Part shown: positions 28,280 to 36,825 of the stretch, piece by piece | Layout: each line of letters begins with the position of its first letter | Numbering within the stretch: the stretch's first letter is position 1 | From: an uncultured Acetobacteraceae bacterium | GTDB lineage: Bacteria; Pseudomonadota; Alphaproteobacteria; Acetobacterales; Acetobacteraceae | Direction: 5' to 3' | NCBI GenBank assembly: GCA_937873205.1 | Contig: CALMVO010000026.1 | Span: forward strand, 1-56,164 | DNA: 56,164 nt | Position numbers and translations under genes: made by a program | Notes under the pieces: generated by a model | Database searches by the model: none | The model's input: only the letters and a program-made list of their open reading frames with translations | What the model was told of the DNA's origin: nothing

Positions 28280-28690
28280 ATGATCGAGGACGTGGCGCCA
28301 CGGCAGGCCTTTCAGGCGCTGACGGACGATCCGGATGCGCAGCTGGTCGACGTCCGCACCGATGCCGAATGGACCTATGTCGGCGTGCCCGATCTGCAGT
28401 CGCTCGGTAAGCGGGTGCTGCTGGTGCCGTGGCAGTCGTTCCCAAGCGGCGCGCCCAATCGCGACTTCATCGCGCAGCTCGGTGCCGCCGGCCTCGCCCA
28501 GCGGCATCCGATCTACTTCCTGTGTCGGAGCGGCGTCCGCAGCCTGGCCGCTGCCGAGCTGGCCGGACAGTCCGGCTACGGTCGCGTCTTCAACGTCGCC
28601 GACGGCTTCGAGGGACCGCCAGATGCGGAGGGTCATCGCGGCCAGATCGCCGGCTGGAAGGCCGACGCGCTGCCGTGGCGGCAGCGCTAG
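28280..28690 (+). CDS. Rhodanese-like domain protein
   Basis: A 136-aa single-domain rhodanese. The entry strand QLVDVRTDAEW and the active-site loop FLCRSGVRS with catalytic Cys are clear, followed by VADGFEGP. Such proteins move sulfane sulfur or act as regulators; the partner is unknown. It is convergent with the DUF2272 gene, with 8 bp between stops. Confidence 0.9.
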   Translation: MIEDVAPRQAFQALTDDPDAQLVDVRTDAEWTYVGVPDLQSLGKRVLLVPWQSFPSGAPNRDFIAQLGAAGLAQRHPIYFLCRSGVRSLAAAELAGQSGYGRVFNVADGFEGPPDAEGHRGQIAGWKADALPWRQR

Positions 28691-28698
28691 CCGGACCC

Positions 28699-29586
28699 TC
28701 ATTCGTTGTCCGCCGGCTCCTCGTCCGTATCGTAGAGCACCTGCAGCACGGCGCACCATGCATAGCGGCTATCAAGCGATGCACCGTCCGGACCGTCGAT
28801 CAGCCCCGTCAGCCCGACCGGCACGTGGGTGAGCGTCACGGCATCATCCACGTTGCCGCCGATGATGCTGATCTGGCCGGAGACCTTCGCCACCACGATT
28901 CCGCAATGCGCCGGAAACCCGTTTCGCGTTGGCAAGGTGGCGAACCGCACCGACCGGCCGGAGCCGCGCCCGGCGCAGATCAGGTCGCCCGGCTGCGGCG
29001 CATACGTCGCTGGATTCTGCGCCCGCAGCCCGCTGGCCGAACCGGAGGCCGCGGCGTTGATGTAGGTCGAGTGGTTGGGTGAGTAAGGGAACCGATCGCC
29101 AGCGCCGGCGACGCGCATCACGTACGAGATGAAGGCCGCCGACCAGGCGAAGCGGCCATCATGGTCGAACGAGAACGGCGCGCCACCGGTGTCATGCTTG
29201 CCGGTCCAGTTGACCTCGGCCTCGTAGGGATCCTGACCGATCCACCAATACTCGCCCACACGTTCCCAGAGGCCGGGTAGCCGTTCCGGCTTCACGTCGG
29301 GGCCTGACGGATCGGGCCGTAGTTCGGGATCGTCATCATCGACCGGTTGGCCGAACAGCCGCCATTCGCGAAGCGCGATCGCGATCGCATCCTGGCGGTT
29401 GAACGGCACGAAGTTGCGTGTCGCAAAATCGGGCACGTGCTCATCGGGTGCTGCAGGTCCCTGCGAGGTGCGATACTGCGCGACCGGTGTCGGTGCCGGT
29501 TTCGGCTGTGGGGCGCTCGCGACCGGGTTGTCGGCGCAGGCTGCGAGCGTGGTCGCAAGCAGGATCGAGCCGATGCGACGCCTCAC
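28699..29586 (-). CDS. DUF2272 domain lipoprotein
   Basis: A 295-aa protein when started at GTG 29586, which gives a clean lipoprotein signal (VRRRIGSILLATTLAAC, lipidated Cys17) with GGAG 10 nt upstream. An ATG at 29682 would add 32 hydrophilic residues and hide the signal. After a Pro-rich linker, the domain from about residue 60 shows WERVGEYWWIGQD, FAWSAAFISYVMR, PYSPNHSTYIN and PQPGDLICAGRGSG, as in DUF2272 proteins; the Cys/His pattern (HCGIVVAK) suggests an NlpC/P60-like fold, by inference. Function unknown, probably cell-wall linked. Confidence 0.8.
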   Translation of the reverse strand: MRRRIGSILLATTLAACADNPVASAPQPKPAPTPVAQYRTSQGPAAPDEHVPDFATRNFVPFNRQDAIAIALREWRLFGQPVDDDDPELRPDPSGPDVKPERLPGLWERVGEYWWIGQDPYEAEVNWTGKHDTGGAPFSFDHDGRFAWSAAFISYVMRVAGAGDRFPYSPNHSTYINAAASGSASGLRAQNPATYAPQPGDLICAGRGSGRSVRFATLPTRNGFPAHCGIVVAKVSGQISIIGGNVDDAVTLTHVPVGLTGLIDGPDGASLDSRYAWCAVLQVLYDTDEEPADNE

Positions 29587-30382
29587 GCCGAAAGGCTCCG
29601 CACGGCACGGAGGGGTCGCCCGGGAGCGTGCAATGCCGTGTGGTTCTTCGTCATCGTTCTGTTCGATAGCCTCGACATTCACGACCGCGCATCACGCCGG
29701 CGCGGGCGCCGGCGCGGACGGCAGCATCACAACGCGCATGGTGTTCAAGCGATCCGTCCCGAAACGCGCGGCGCTCATCCCGACCGCAAGAGCCGCCTGC
29801 GGGGATCGTCTCGCAAGCGGCGCAGCGCAAGTGCGGCAGGCGGCCCGAGGGAGTGATTTGGACCGACATGTCATGTGGATCGCAGGAAGCGCGACCGAGC
29901 ATCTCGACGAATTCGAAGGACCGTTCACCATCACCGGTGTCCTTGCTGGCCGTTCGCACCGGATCGACGACAAGATGGGCTATCCTCTCCACGGCGGGAA
30001 GGCCGGAGCGCGTCGTGGAAGACCAAAACGGGCTTGGCAGCCTCTCCCAGGACGTGATCGTGCTCGGTCCTCCGCGGCGGATTGGAAGATGTGTCAGAGC
30101 TACGTGAAGGTTTTGATTGACAGTCTTCAATGGTTTGAGGGAGAGCATGACCACCAGCCTAGTTTAGGTTCTCGATTCGCGTTGTCCCACAGCGGCATCC
30201 ATACAGAGCGGCACCCGGCATCCAGGGTGATGGCGCGGTAAGAAATTCGGGCTCTCGCCCAAGATCTCCAGTCGTGCGAGGCGCCGGACCCGATGTTGGA
30301 CGATTATCTGCCTGCAGGCTTGCAGAATGGCATTATAAATTTGGCCGGTCTCTGTCTTCGTCTTTGGAAAGAAGGGCTCAAT
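29587..30382. other. About 800 bp without a convincing gene
   Basis: Stop codons break all frames that resemble protein. The region contains the promoter area for the DUF2272 gene and, at its right end (30300-30370), an AT-richer stretch likely to hold the promoter of the basic protein gene. No RNA gene or repeat was recognised. Confidence 0.4.
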
Positions 30383-31246
30383 ATGGGCGGCGATATCAAG
30401 GGTCCAAGCTGGTGTGCCATGGCCGTCCGAGCGGGCGGCCGTCGCGCCGCAGGCACGAGCGCTCGCGGTGGCACGGGCCGTACGACGCACACCCGGACGG
30501 CCATTTCGCGTCCGATCGTGGCGAAGAAGCCGGCTTCAAAGAAGACGGTAGCAAAATCAATCAAGGCGACACGGGCCAACCTGCCAGCGGCGTTGCCGAA
30601 ACCGGGGCGGGCGTCGGCGACGCGGACGGCTGGAACCCCGACGAAGACGGCGTCAAATTCGACCACCCGAACCTCCGCGAGCAGGACGACGCTGAAGAAG
30701 ACGACGGGGGGCAAACCCATCGCAACCACCAAGCGCACGGTGACGGTCCCGACGACTGCGGCGCGAACCTCAGCCAAGCGGACCCCTGCGGCGCGCGGGC
30801 GGACCGCAACGGCGCGCATGTCGGCATCGGCTGGCAAGACTCCGCGTTCGGCGGGCGCCTCGACTCGAAAGACAAGCAAGCCGAGCGTCAAGCTTGGCAA
30901 GGCCGGCACGTCAACCAGCCGCCGCTCTAGATCGGCGGGTTCCAAGGCCGGCACTTCGGCGGTCAAACCATCCGTTAGCAGCGCACGGGAGATAAGGGTG
31001 CCGCGGGCTGCTGCGCCAAAGGTCCGTCCGGGAAAACTCGTCGCGACCAAGCGCACCTCGAAACGCGGCGGGGCGGCCATCAAGTTGCGTCGGTCGCCGG
31101 GTGTAGCGACACGTCGTGTTGCCGCTGAAACTCTTCGGAAGGCAAGTCCCGCGAAACGCCGAAGCCGGAAGCCTGTCGAGGTCAGCCTTTCTGCGGAAGG
31201 ACATCCCGGGGCCGAGCCGAAGGCATCTGGCGACGATAACGACTGA
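30383..31246 (+). CDS. Very basic Ala/Lys/Arg/Thr/Ser-rich protein, histone H1-like
   Basis: A 287-aa low-complexity protein: short motifs of the type KKPASKKTVAK, ATKRT, SAKRTPAAR and KPSVKLGKAG recur over most of its length; acidic residues appear only at the last 20. Start ATG 30383 has GAAGGG 6 nt in front. Composition resembles bacterial histone H1-like/AlgP-type DNA-binding tails and not any folded domain; the first 35 residues are different and less charged. A nucleoid role is inference. Other readings of the same DNA on either strand are long only because of the composition. Confidence 0.6.
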   Translation: MGGDIKGPSWCAMAVRAGGRRAAGTSARGGTGRTTHTRTAISRPIVAKKPASKKTVAKSIKATRANLPAALPKPGRASATRTAGTPTKTASNSTTRTSASRTTLKKTTGGKPIATTKRTVTVPTTAARTSAKRTPAARGRTATARMSASAGKTPRSAGASTRKTSKPSVKLGKAGTSTSRRSRSAGSKAGTSAVKPSVSSAREIRVPRAAAPKVRPGKLVATKRTSKRGGAAIKLRRSPGVATRRVAAETLRKASPAKRRSRKPVEVSLSAEGHPGAEPKASGDDND

Positions 31247-31357
31247 CTCTGCCCCTCCCTCATCATGTTGAAAGCAAACCTTGCACCTTATCGATCCGCT
31301 TCCTCTACGGTTCTATTCGCGACCGACGAGACGGAGAAGGATTGGTCCCGTTGCTGC

Positions 31358-31738
31358 TCAGGCTCGCACGATGAGTGCGACGGCGCTGCTGCCATAGTGA
31401 TTGGCAAGGCGGCCTTTCGCGCCGTAACCGACCGGTACCTGTATGGTTCTCGCGGCACTTGCCAACACGGCCATAACGCGGTTCTGCACCAGGATCGCCT
31501 GCTCGAGTAAGCGCCTGTTGTTCTCCGCAAGCGCCCGCAACCTGACGCCGAGCGCCGGATCCTTGTCGATCGTCGGGTTGGCCGCTTCCGCAGAGTAGTC
31601 GTTAAGGGCTGCGAGCGCCGTACGCTTTTCGTCCTGGAAAAGTCCCACCCGCGCGAAGTCGAGCGCCGTGAGTGCCAGGTTCTCGGCCTCAAGCACATCG
31701 CAGAGACGAAGGGCTGCGGAGCGTAGGCCCGGGCTCAC
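31358..31738 (-). CDS. FlgN-like flagellar protein
   Basis: A 126-aa mostly helical protein. The pattern (LCDVLEAENLALTALDFARVGLFQDEKRTAL, then NRRLLEQAILVQNRVMAVLA) resembles the FlgN export chaperone for hook-associated proteins, and it occupies the place often held by such a gene next to flgJ. It overlaps flgJ by 4 bp and is the last gene of the flgI-flgJ operon. The family call rests on pattern and context. Confidence 0.6.
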   Translation of the reverse strand: MSPGLRSAALRLCDVLEAENLALTALDFARVGLFQDEKRTALAALNDYSAEAANPTIDKDPALGVRLRALAENNRRLLEQAILVQNRVMAVLASAARTIQVPVGYGAKGRLANHYGSSAVALIVRA

Positions 31739-32058
31739 CGATGACCCTCCTGCATCTTCAGCATCTGCTGGTAGATGGCGTCGGCAAGGCCCAATCCGCC
31801 ATGCGCCTCCACTTCCTTGGCCATCTCGGTTATCAGCATCGGCTTGAAGCTCTCTTCCCCAGCGCCGCCCGAGAACATGCTCTTGGAGGTATCTACAGTG
31901 GCAAACATCGGTTCCAACATCTGTCCAATCGCCATGGACTCAAAATCCTGCGCGGACTTCAGCACCTTGGCGTCTGGCGCGGCGGGGGTGGATGCGCTGG
32001 GTGCCGGCAGCGCCGTCGATATCCTGTCCGAAGTGCCCTGGATGTCGGACACGCTCAT
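31735..32058 (-). CDS. flgJ: Rod-binding protein, FlgJ N-terminal type
   Basis: A 107-aa protein equal to the rod-binding half of FlgJ (SAQDFESMAIGQMLEPMFATV, then MLITEMAKEVEAHGGLGLADAIYQQML). The C-terminal muramidase domain of enterobacterial FlgJ is missing, as is usual in alphaproteobacteria, so a separate hydrolase must open the wall; the Slt-type enzyme at 16380 or the RlpA-like protein are only possible candidates. It overlaps flgI and the FlgN-like gene by 4 bp each. Confidence 0.9.
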   Translation of the reverse strand: MSVSDIQGTSDRISTALPAPSASTPAAPDAKVLKSAQDFESMAIGQMLEPMFATVDTSKSMFSGGAGEESFKPMLITEMAKEVEAHGGLGLADAIYQQMLKMQEGHR

Positions 32059-33164
32059 CGCACCACCAGATTGGCCTGCAGCGCACCCGCTGCCTTGATC
32101 GTCTGCAGGATGCTGATCATGTCTCTCGGACCGACTCCGAGCGCATTCAGACCTCCGACAAGATCACGAAGGCTTGGGCTCTCCGGCAGGATGCCAAGTC
32201 GCTTTCCGGCTCCCGTATCGACCTTCACAGACGTCCGCGGCAGCACGGCGGTGCTGCCACCGGAGAACGGACCGGGTTGCGAGGCGACCGGCGTCTCCGT
32301 GACCTGGACGGTAAGGTTCCCCTGCGCGATCGCCACGGTGCTAATCCGGACGTTGTCACCCATCACGATCGTTCCGCTGGCTTCATCCACGACGACGACC
32401 GCCGGCGTATCGGGTTGCACCATCAGATCCTCGACTCGTCCGAGCATACCCATCACGTCTCCGCCGTCGAGAGCCAATGTCACCGTCCGGGGATCGCTCA
32501 CCCGCGCGATATTGCCGACGCTGGAGTTGATCACGTTCGCCATCCGCTCGGCGGTGGTGAGATCCGGGTTCCGGAGCGAGAGGTGAAGTTCGTGGCGGGC
32601 GCCTAGGTCGACCGGCACCTCTTTCTCGACCACGGCACCGTTTGCGATATGCGCGCTCGTCGGGATGTTGCGGGTGACCGAAGATGCAGCGCCTTTGGCG
32701 GAAAAGGCGCTGCTGACCAATTGGCCCTGCGCTACGGCATATACGTCGCCATCTGCGGCCATGAGAGGCGTGACAAGTAATGTGCCTCCGGAAAGGTCGG
32801 TTGCGTCTCCGGTGGCTGAGACCGTTACATCGATACGACTGCCGTCATGCGAGAACGGTTCCAGCTCCGACGTCACCATGACAGCGGCGATGTCCCGGGT
32901 TTGCAGCTTGCTCTCCTGATCGCGGATGTTTACCCCCAGACGCTCGAGCATGCTGATCAGAGACTCCCGGGTGAACAGGGAGTTGTTCAACCGATCGCCG
33001 CTACCATTCAGACCTACGACGAGTCCGTAGCCGATGAGTTGGTTGCTCCTGATACCCTCAACGTCGGCGATGTCCTTGATCCGTACGGACTCGGATGCCG
33101 CCTGCCGCGGCCACAGTCCGATTGCCGCCAATAGGAGGATCAGGAGACCGAGAGCGCGCATCAC
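32055..33164 (-). CDS. flgI: Flagellar P-ring protein FlgI
   Basis: A 369-aa periplasmic P-ring subunit. Signal peptide 1-24, then RIKDIADVEGIRSNQLIGYGLVVGLNGSGD, the best-known FlgI signature, and a C-terminal LRDLVGGLNALGVGPRDMISILQTIKAAGALQA. Full length. AAAAGGA precedes the ATG. It starts an operon flgI-flgJ-flgN-like and is divergent from fliX, with an inverted repeat between them. Confidence 0.97.
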   Translation of the reverse strand: MMRALGLLILLLAAIGLWPRQAASESVRIKDIADVEGIRSNQLIGYGLVVGLNGSGDRLNNSLFTRESLISMLERLGVNIRDQESKLQTRDIAAVMVTSELEPFSHDGSRIDVTVSATGDATDLSGGTLLVTPLMAADGDVYAVAQGQLVSSAFSAKGAASSVTRNIPTSAHIANGAVVEKEVPVDLGARHELHLSLRNPDLTTAERMANVINSSVGNIARVSDPRTVTLALDGGDVMGMLGRVEDLMVQPDTPAVVVVDEASGTIVMGDNVRISTVAIAQGNLTVQVTETPVASQPGPFSGGSTAVLPRTSVKVDTGAGKRLGILPESPSLRDLVGGLNALGVGPRDMISILQTIKAAGALQANLVVR

Positions 33165-33184
33165 ATCCTTTTAAGGCTCGTCAA

Positions 33185-33214
33185 GCTTTCGCCCCTACAC
33201 TATGAGGCGAAAGC
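33185..33214. promoter_or_regulatory. 9-bp inverted repeat in the flgI/fliX divergent region
   Basis: GCTTTCGCC (33185-33193) and GGCGAAAGC (33206-33214) are exact complements separated by 12 bp, 20 bp upstream of the flgI ATG. This could be an operator for a dimeric regulator of both promoters, for example FlbD, which commonly works with FliX; no match to a known site is claimed. Confidence 0.45.
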
Positions 33215-33279
33215 ACGAAGAATGTATGAATCTGCGCGCGGGGGCGCTCGGTGCTCCATCCCGAGGAGGCGACAGGATT

Positions 33280-33732
33280 ATGAGCATGTCTGCGATCGGC
33301 CGGACCGTCGCTCCGAAGGTCGCGGGCGCCACCAGCGCCGCCGTGACGCACGAGAGCGGCTTCAGCATCCCTGCCCATGACCCGGCGTCGGCTCCTGACG
33401 GCCTGACTGCGGCGGGTCCGATCGGTAAGACCGCGCCGCTCAGCGCCTCGCTAATGCTGACGCTACAGGAGAGCATGACGTCAGAAGTCGGTGATCGTGA
33501 AGCGCGGCACCATGGTCAGCAGCTTCTAGCAGCCCTCGCTGACCTGCAGCGTGCGCTGCTATCGGATGATCACGAAGGCGCGCTGAAGCAGCTCCTCTCG
33601 CTTGTCAAGACGGTCCCCAACGCTGCCGATCCAAATTTGATCCGCACGATCAACTCGATCCGCCTTCGAGCTCGGATCGAATTGGCTCGGGCGCAACCAT
33701 CAAAGGACACCATCCGGCACCCGAACGTTTGA
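33280..33732 (+). CDS. fliX: Flagellar assembly regulator FliX
   Basis: A 150-aa protein. The Gly/Ala/Ser-rich N-terminal half and the helical C-terminal half (LMLTLQESM, RHHGQQLLAALADLQRALLSDD, INSIRLRARIELARA) match the class II flagellar regulator FliX, known in Caulobacter as the partner of the sigma-54 activator FlbD that couples basal-body assembly to later gene expression. ATG 33280 has GAGGAGG at 33263-33269. It is divergent from flgI. flbD is not in the window. Confidence 0.8.
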   Translation: MSMSAIGRTVAPKVAGATSAAVTHESGFSIPAHDPASAPDGLTAAGPIGKTAPLSASLMLTLQESMTSEVGDREARHHGQQLLAALADLQRALLSDDHEGALKQLLSLVKTVPNAADPNLIRTINSIRLRARIELARAQPSKDTIRHPNV

Positions 33733-33838
33733 CCAAGATGTGACAGCTAGACTTGGCGCTTGGCGCAGCGGGTAGGTCTGGGTATAAGCCGCCGATTCCT
33801 CCACGGCGACGTTCGTTGCCGCCCATGGTAAGGCGCAC

Positions 33839-34252
33839 ATGATTACCCTGCCACCCGACTACCGTCCAGCCGACGATGAGGAGTTCATGAACCCGAGGCA
33901 GGTGGAGTATTTCCGTCTGAAGCTTCTGAAGTGGCGCGCAGAGCTGCTGAAGGAAGCTGATGGCACCCTTGCCAGCCTCTCAGAGGGAGGTATCCACGAG
34001 GCCGACATCGCCGACCGTGCCAGTGTTGAGACAGACCGAGCCCTCGAACTGCGCACACGCGACCGCGCCCGCAAGCTGATTGCCAAGATCGGTCAGGCCC
34101 TGCTGAGAATCGAGAATGGCAGCTACGGGTTCTGCGAGGAAACTGGCGAGCCGATCGGCCTCAAGCGCCTCGAGGCACGCCCGATCGCCACGCTCTCGAT
34201 CGAGGCTCAAGAGAGGCACGAGCGGATGGAGAAGGTTCATCGCGACGATTGA
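33839..34252 (+). CDS. dksA: DksA/TraR family protein lacking zinc cysteines
   Basis: A 137-aa RNA-polymerase secondary-channel protein. The coiled coil spans about 25-90, and its tip keeps the functional acidic residues Asp56, Asp59 and Ala61 (EADIADRASVE). The zinc-finger positions read Cys99, Thr102, Ser120, Ala123, so only one of four Cys remains; the surrounding YGFCEETGEPIGLKRLEARP is otherwise typical. Non-canonical DksA proteins of this type are frequent in alphaproteobacteria. Its site between fliX and flgH suggests, without proving, a link to motility or stringent control. Confidence 0.9.
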   Translation: MITLPPDYRPADDEEFMNPRQVEYFRLKLLKWRAELLKEADGTLASLSEGGIHEADIADRASVETDRALELRTRDRARKLIAKIGQALLRIENGSYGFCEETGEPIGLKRLEARPIATLSIEAQERHERMEKVHRDD

Positions 34253-34259
34253 GTTAAAA

Positions 34260-34994
34260 TTAGAACGGAAGCAGAACATCCAGTAGCTGTTGCCCGTAGC
34301 GTGGCGTTTGTAGATCGGTCAATTGTCCCTTTCCGCCATAGGAGATGCGAGCCTCGGCCATTCGGTCATGGGTGATCGTGTTATCGCTGGAGATGTCCTG
34401 TGGCCGGACGATACCGCTGACCTCAAGCACGCGCAGCTCACTGTTGACGCGAACCTCCTGCCGGGCGCTGACGACAAAGTTTCCATTAGGCAGCAACTGC
34501 GTCACCGTTCCGGCCAATCGCAGCGTGACGCTTTCGTTCCGCTTGATCGTACCCGTAGATACATTGCTGTTGGAGCTGTTGGTGTTAAGCGAGTTGGCTC
34601 CCGTCACGGCCTGCGCGATCTTACCCTTTAGACCGAATAGATTAGGTATACCAAACGACTCGGCTCCAGTTCGGGTCGCCGTCGTGCCGTCCTCCACATC
34701 CGCCGCATCCGTGATATCAACCAGAACGGTGACAAGATCGCCGACCTGAGCCGCTCGCTGATCCTTGAAAAACGCCCGGCTTCCCGGTCTCCAGAGACTG
34801 GCCAGGTCACTGGGGGCTGGCTCCAACGGCGGTGTCGGCATTGTCAGAGGCCGGTAATCCCGAGCCAGTGTGGGATCCGTAATCGGCGTGAGGGACGGAG
34901 GCCGGCCGATGTCGGATAGGCGGGACAAGGACCCGCAGCCGGAGAGAAGGCAGAGGATAACAATACCGGCGAACCAGGTAGGACCGACATTCAT
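34260..34994 (-). CDS. flgH: Flagellar L-ring lipoprotein FlgH
   Basis: A 244-aa outer-membrane lipoprotein forming the L ring. Lipobox LSGC with Cys20. Family blocks: GDLVTVLVDITDAA, RNESVTLRLAGTVTQLLPNGNFVVSARQEVRVN-like segment, SGIVRPQDIS, MAEARISYGGKGQL. It overlaps flgA by 4 bp and is convergent with the dksA-like gene 7 bp away. Confidence 0.96.
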   Translation of the reverse strand: MNVGPTWFAGIVILCLLSGCGSLSRLSDIGRPPSLTPITDPTLARDYRPLTMPTPPLEPAPSDLASLWRPGSRAFFKDQRAAQVGDLVTVLVDITDAADVEDGTTATRTGAESFGIPNLFGLKGKIAQAVTGANSLNTNSSNSNVSTGTIKRNESVTLRLAGTVTQLLPNGNFVVSARQEVRVNSELRVLEVSGIVRPQDISSDNTITHDRMAEARISYGGKGQLTDLQTPRYGQQLLDVLLPF

Positions 34995-36031
34995 CTGTAT
35001 TGCGCCTCCTGCGCGTAGCGTCCGGTCATAATGGCATCCGGAACTTTTGGCAGACCGTTCTGGCCGCCGATCGCCTGCCCAACCACCGGCGCGGTGCCGG
35101 GATCGATCTCGATCTCGGCGCTGTCCGTGATCTGCCCGACGAGGATGGCGCGAGAGAGGCTGTTGACAACATGGATACGGTCGCCGCTAGCGCCAGCTTC
35201 CAGAGCCGTCCCGGCAGCCGTCAGTTGTAAGCCGGCGCTCTGCAGCCGAAGGACCACCGGTCGCCCTCGGTCGATGAGCATGGGCCGTATGAGCATGTCG
35301 CGGAGCAGTGGCGTGCCGTCCCCGGCTGACCGTTTCAGCACCATACCGTCTGCATCAGCGATCGCCGTCAGTGGGACTCCACGCAGGCCATTCAGTCTTA
35401 TTCTTACGACTTGCAGATCGCCGGCTGCCAGCCGTGCACCTGGCGGCAGCGTATGGGTCAAGGCCACCACGCCGATCTGCTGCTCGGCCCTCCCGACAAC
35501 CCGCATTGTCAGTCCATCGGACTGCGATCCCGGGAAGAGCATGACAGCGGAAAATCGTCCGGTCTGATTATCGAGATCAAGTGCCTGTATTTCCGGCGGC
35601 GACTTCATGTCGATCGGCAGCATCGGCGCGACGAACGATGCAAGCGAAAAGTCGCTATCAGGTGACGCGCCGTTGCCGATGAGGGCCGGCCGCAGCACCG
35701 CAAGGACCTCGTCTCGGGTTACGGTTCTTGCAAGACGCTCCAGCGTCGCAGACTGATAGGCAAGATCGGGTTGCCAGTCGATGCCGAATTCCGACGCTAT
35801 GGCCGCCAGCTGACCTGGCGGGATGACGATCCGCTTGCCCGGCGCTGGTGATGGTCCGATATCGCAATCCTGTCCCGGCTGCAGCCCGGTGAACAAATCC
35901 GACAGGCGGACCATGTCGCCACGCACCATGATGACGGAACGAAGCGTCACACCTGACGCCATGGCCTCCGGCGCCCTCGATTGCGCCGCGACTAGGAGAA
36001 GGATCGTCAGGATGATAAAGGTTTTCGTCAT
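34991..36031 (-). CDS. flgA: Flagellar P-ring assembly chaperone FlgA
   Basis: A 346-aa periplasmic protein with signal peptide (1-25). The C-terminal SAF/ChapFlgA domain is clear (THTLPPGARLAAGDLQVVRI, GTPLLRDMLIRPMLIDRG, INVVNS-like HVVNSLSRAILVGQI). It is longer than enterobacterial FlgA and carries an N-terminal extra region (25-200), as in other alphaproteobacteria. It overlaps flgG and flgH by 4 bp each, consistent with the operon flgF-flgG-flgA-flgH. Confidence 0.94.
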   Translation of the reverse strand: MTKTFIILTILLLVAAQSRAPEAMASGVTLRSVIMVRGDMVRLSDLFTGLQPGQDCDIGPSPAPGKRIVIPPGQLAAIASEFGIDWQPDLAYQSATLERLARTVTRDEVLAVLRPALIGNGASPDSDFSLASFVAPMLPIDMKSPPEIQALDLDNQTGRFSAVMLFPGSQSDGLTMRVVGRAEQQIGVVALTHTLPPGARLAAGDLQVVRIRLNGLRGVPLTAIADADGMVLKRSAGDGTPLLRDMLIRPMLIDRGRPVVLRLQSAGLQLTAAGTALEAGASGDRIHVVNSLSRAILVGQITDSAEIEIDPGTAPVVGQAIGGQNGLPKVPDAIMTGRYAQEAQYR

Positions 36032-36813
36032 TTGAGATTTGTGAGCGTCTGCAACATATCATCCGACGCAGTAATGACCTTGCTGTTCATCTCGTAGGCC
36101 CGTTGCGCAGTAATCAGGTTAGTTATCTCGGTCACCACGTTGACGTTTGAGCTTTCGATATAGCCTTGCATTACGCTTCCAAACCCCGATGCGCCCGGAT
36201 TGCCGGTCGTCGGATTTCCGGAGGCTGCGGTCTGTAACAGCAAGTTGTCTCCTTGGGCATCGAGCCCTGCCTCATTGGGAAAGGTCGCGAGCTGGATCTG
36301 GCCGACGGTCTGTGCAGCGGTTTGGCCCGCCAGCGTCACCTGTACTTGTCCCGACGCGTTGATCGTAATGCTTTGTGCGTTGGTCGGCACGGTGATGCCT
36401 GGGGCCACCGAGTAGCCATCTGCCGTGACGATCGTACCGTCGGCCGCGAGAGCGAGGGTACCATCTCTCGTATAGGCGGTATCCCCGGACGGGAGCGTCA
36501 CCTGTAGATAGCCGTTTCCTTGAATCGCGAGGTCGAGACTGTTGCTCGTCTGCTGAAGGTTTCCCTGCTCGCTGATCCGGTAGATCGCCGCAGTTTTGAC
36601 TCCAAGGCCAACTTGCGCTCCTGAAGGTACGATCGTCCCGCTGTCTGAGCTATTCGATCCGACCCGCCGGAGGTCTTGGTAGATCAAGTCTTGAAACTCG
36701 GCCCGCCGCCGCTTGAACCCGGTTGTGGTCATGTTGGCGATATTATTAGATATCGTCTCAACATTTGTCTGTTGCGCCTGCATCCCGGTGCCGGCAATAT
36801 CAAGCGAGCGCAT
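36028..36813 (-). CDS. flgG: Flagellar distal rod protein FlgG
   Basis: A 261-aa rod subunit. N-terminal MRSLDIAGTGMQAQQTNVETISNNIANM is the classical rod/hook start, and FQDLIYQDLRRVGS is specific to FlgG; the C-terminal helix ends MNSKVITASDDMLQTLTNL. Full length. It follows flgF by 12 bp and overlaps flgA by 4 bp. Confidence 0.97.
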   Translation of the reverse strand: MRSLDIAGTGMQAQQTNVETISNNIANMTTTGFKRRRAEFQDLIYQDLRRVGSNSSDSGTIVPSGAQVGLGVKTAAIYRISEQGNLQQTSNSLDLAIQGNGYLQVTLPSGDTAYTRDGTLALAADGTIVTADGYSVAPGITVPTNAQSITINASGQVQVTLAGQTAAQTVGQIQLATFPNEAGLDAQGDNLLLQTAASGNPTTGNPGASGFGSVMQGYIESSNVNVVTEITNLITAQRAYEMNSKVITASDDMLQTLTNLK

Positions 36814-36825
36814 ATTCTCCCCCCA

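Noticed and set aside
30304-31266. 320-aa minus-strand reading antisense to the basic protein
   Set aside because: Its composition mirrors the plus-strand repeats, with no ribosome site or known motif.
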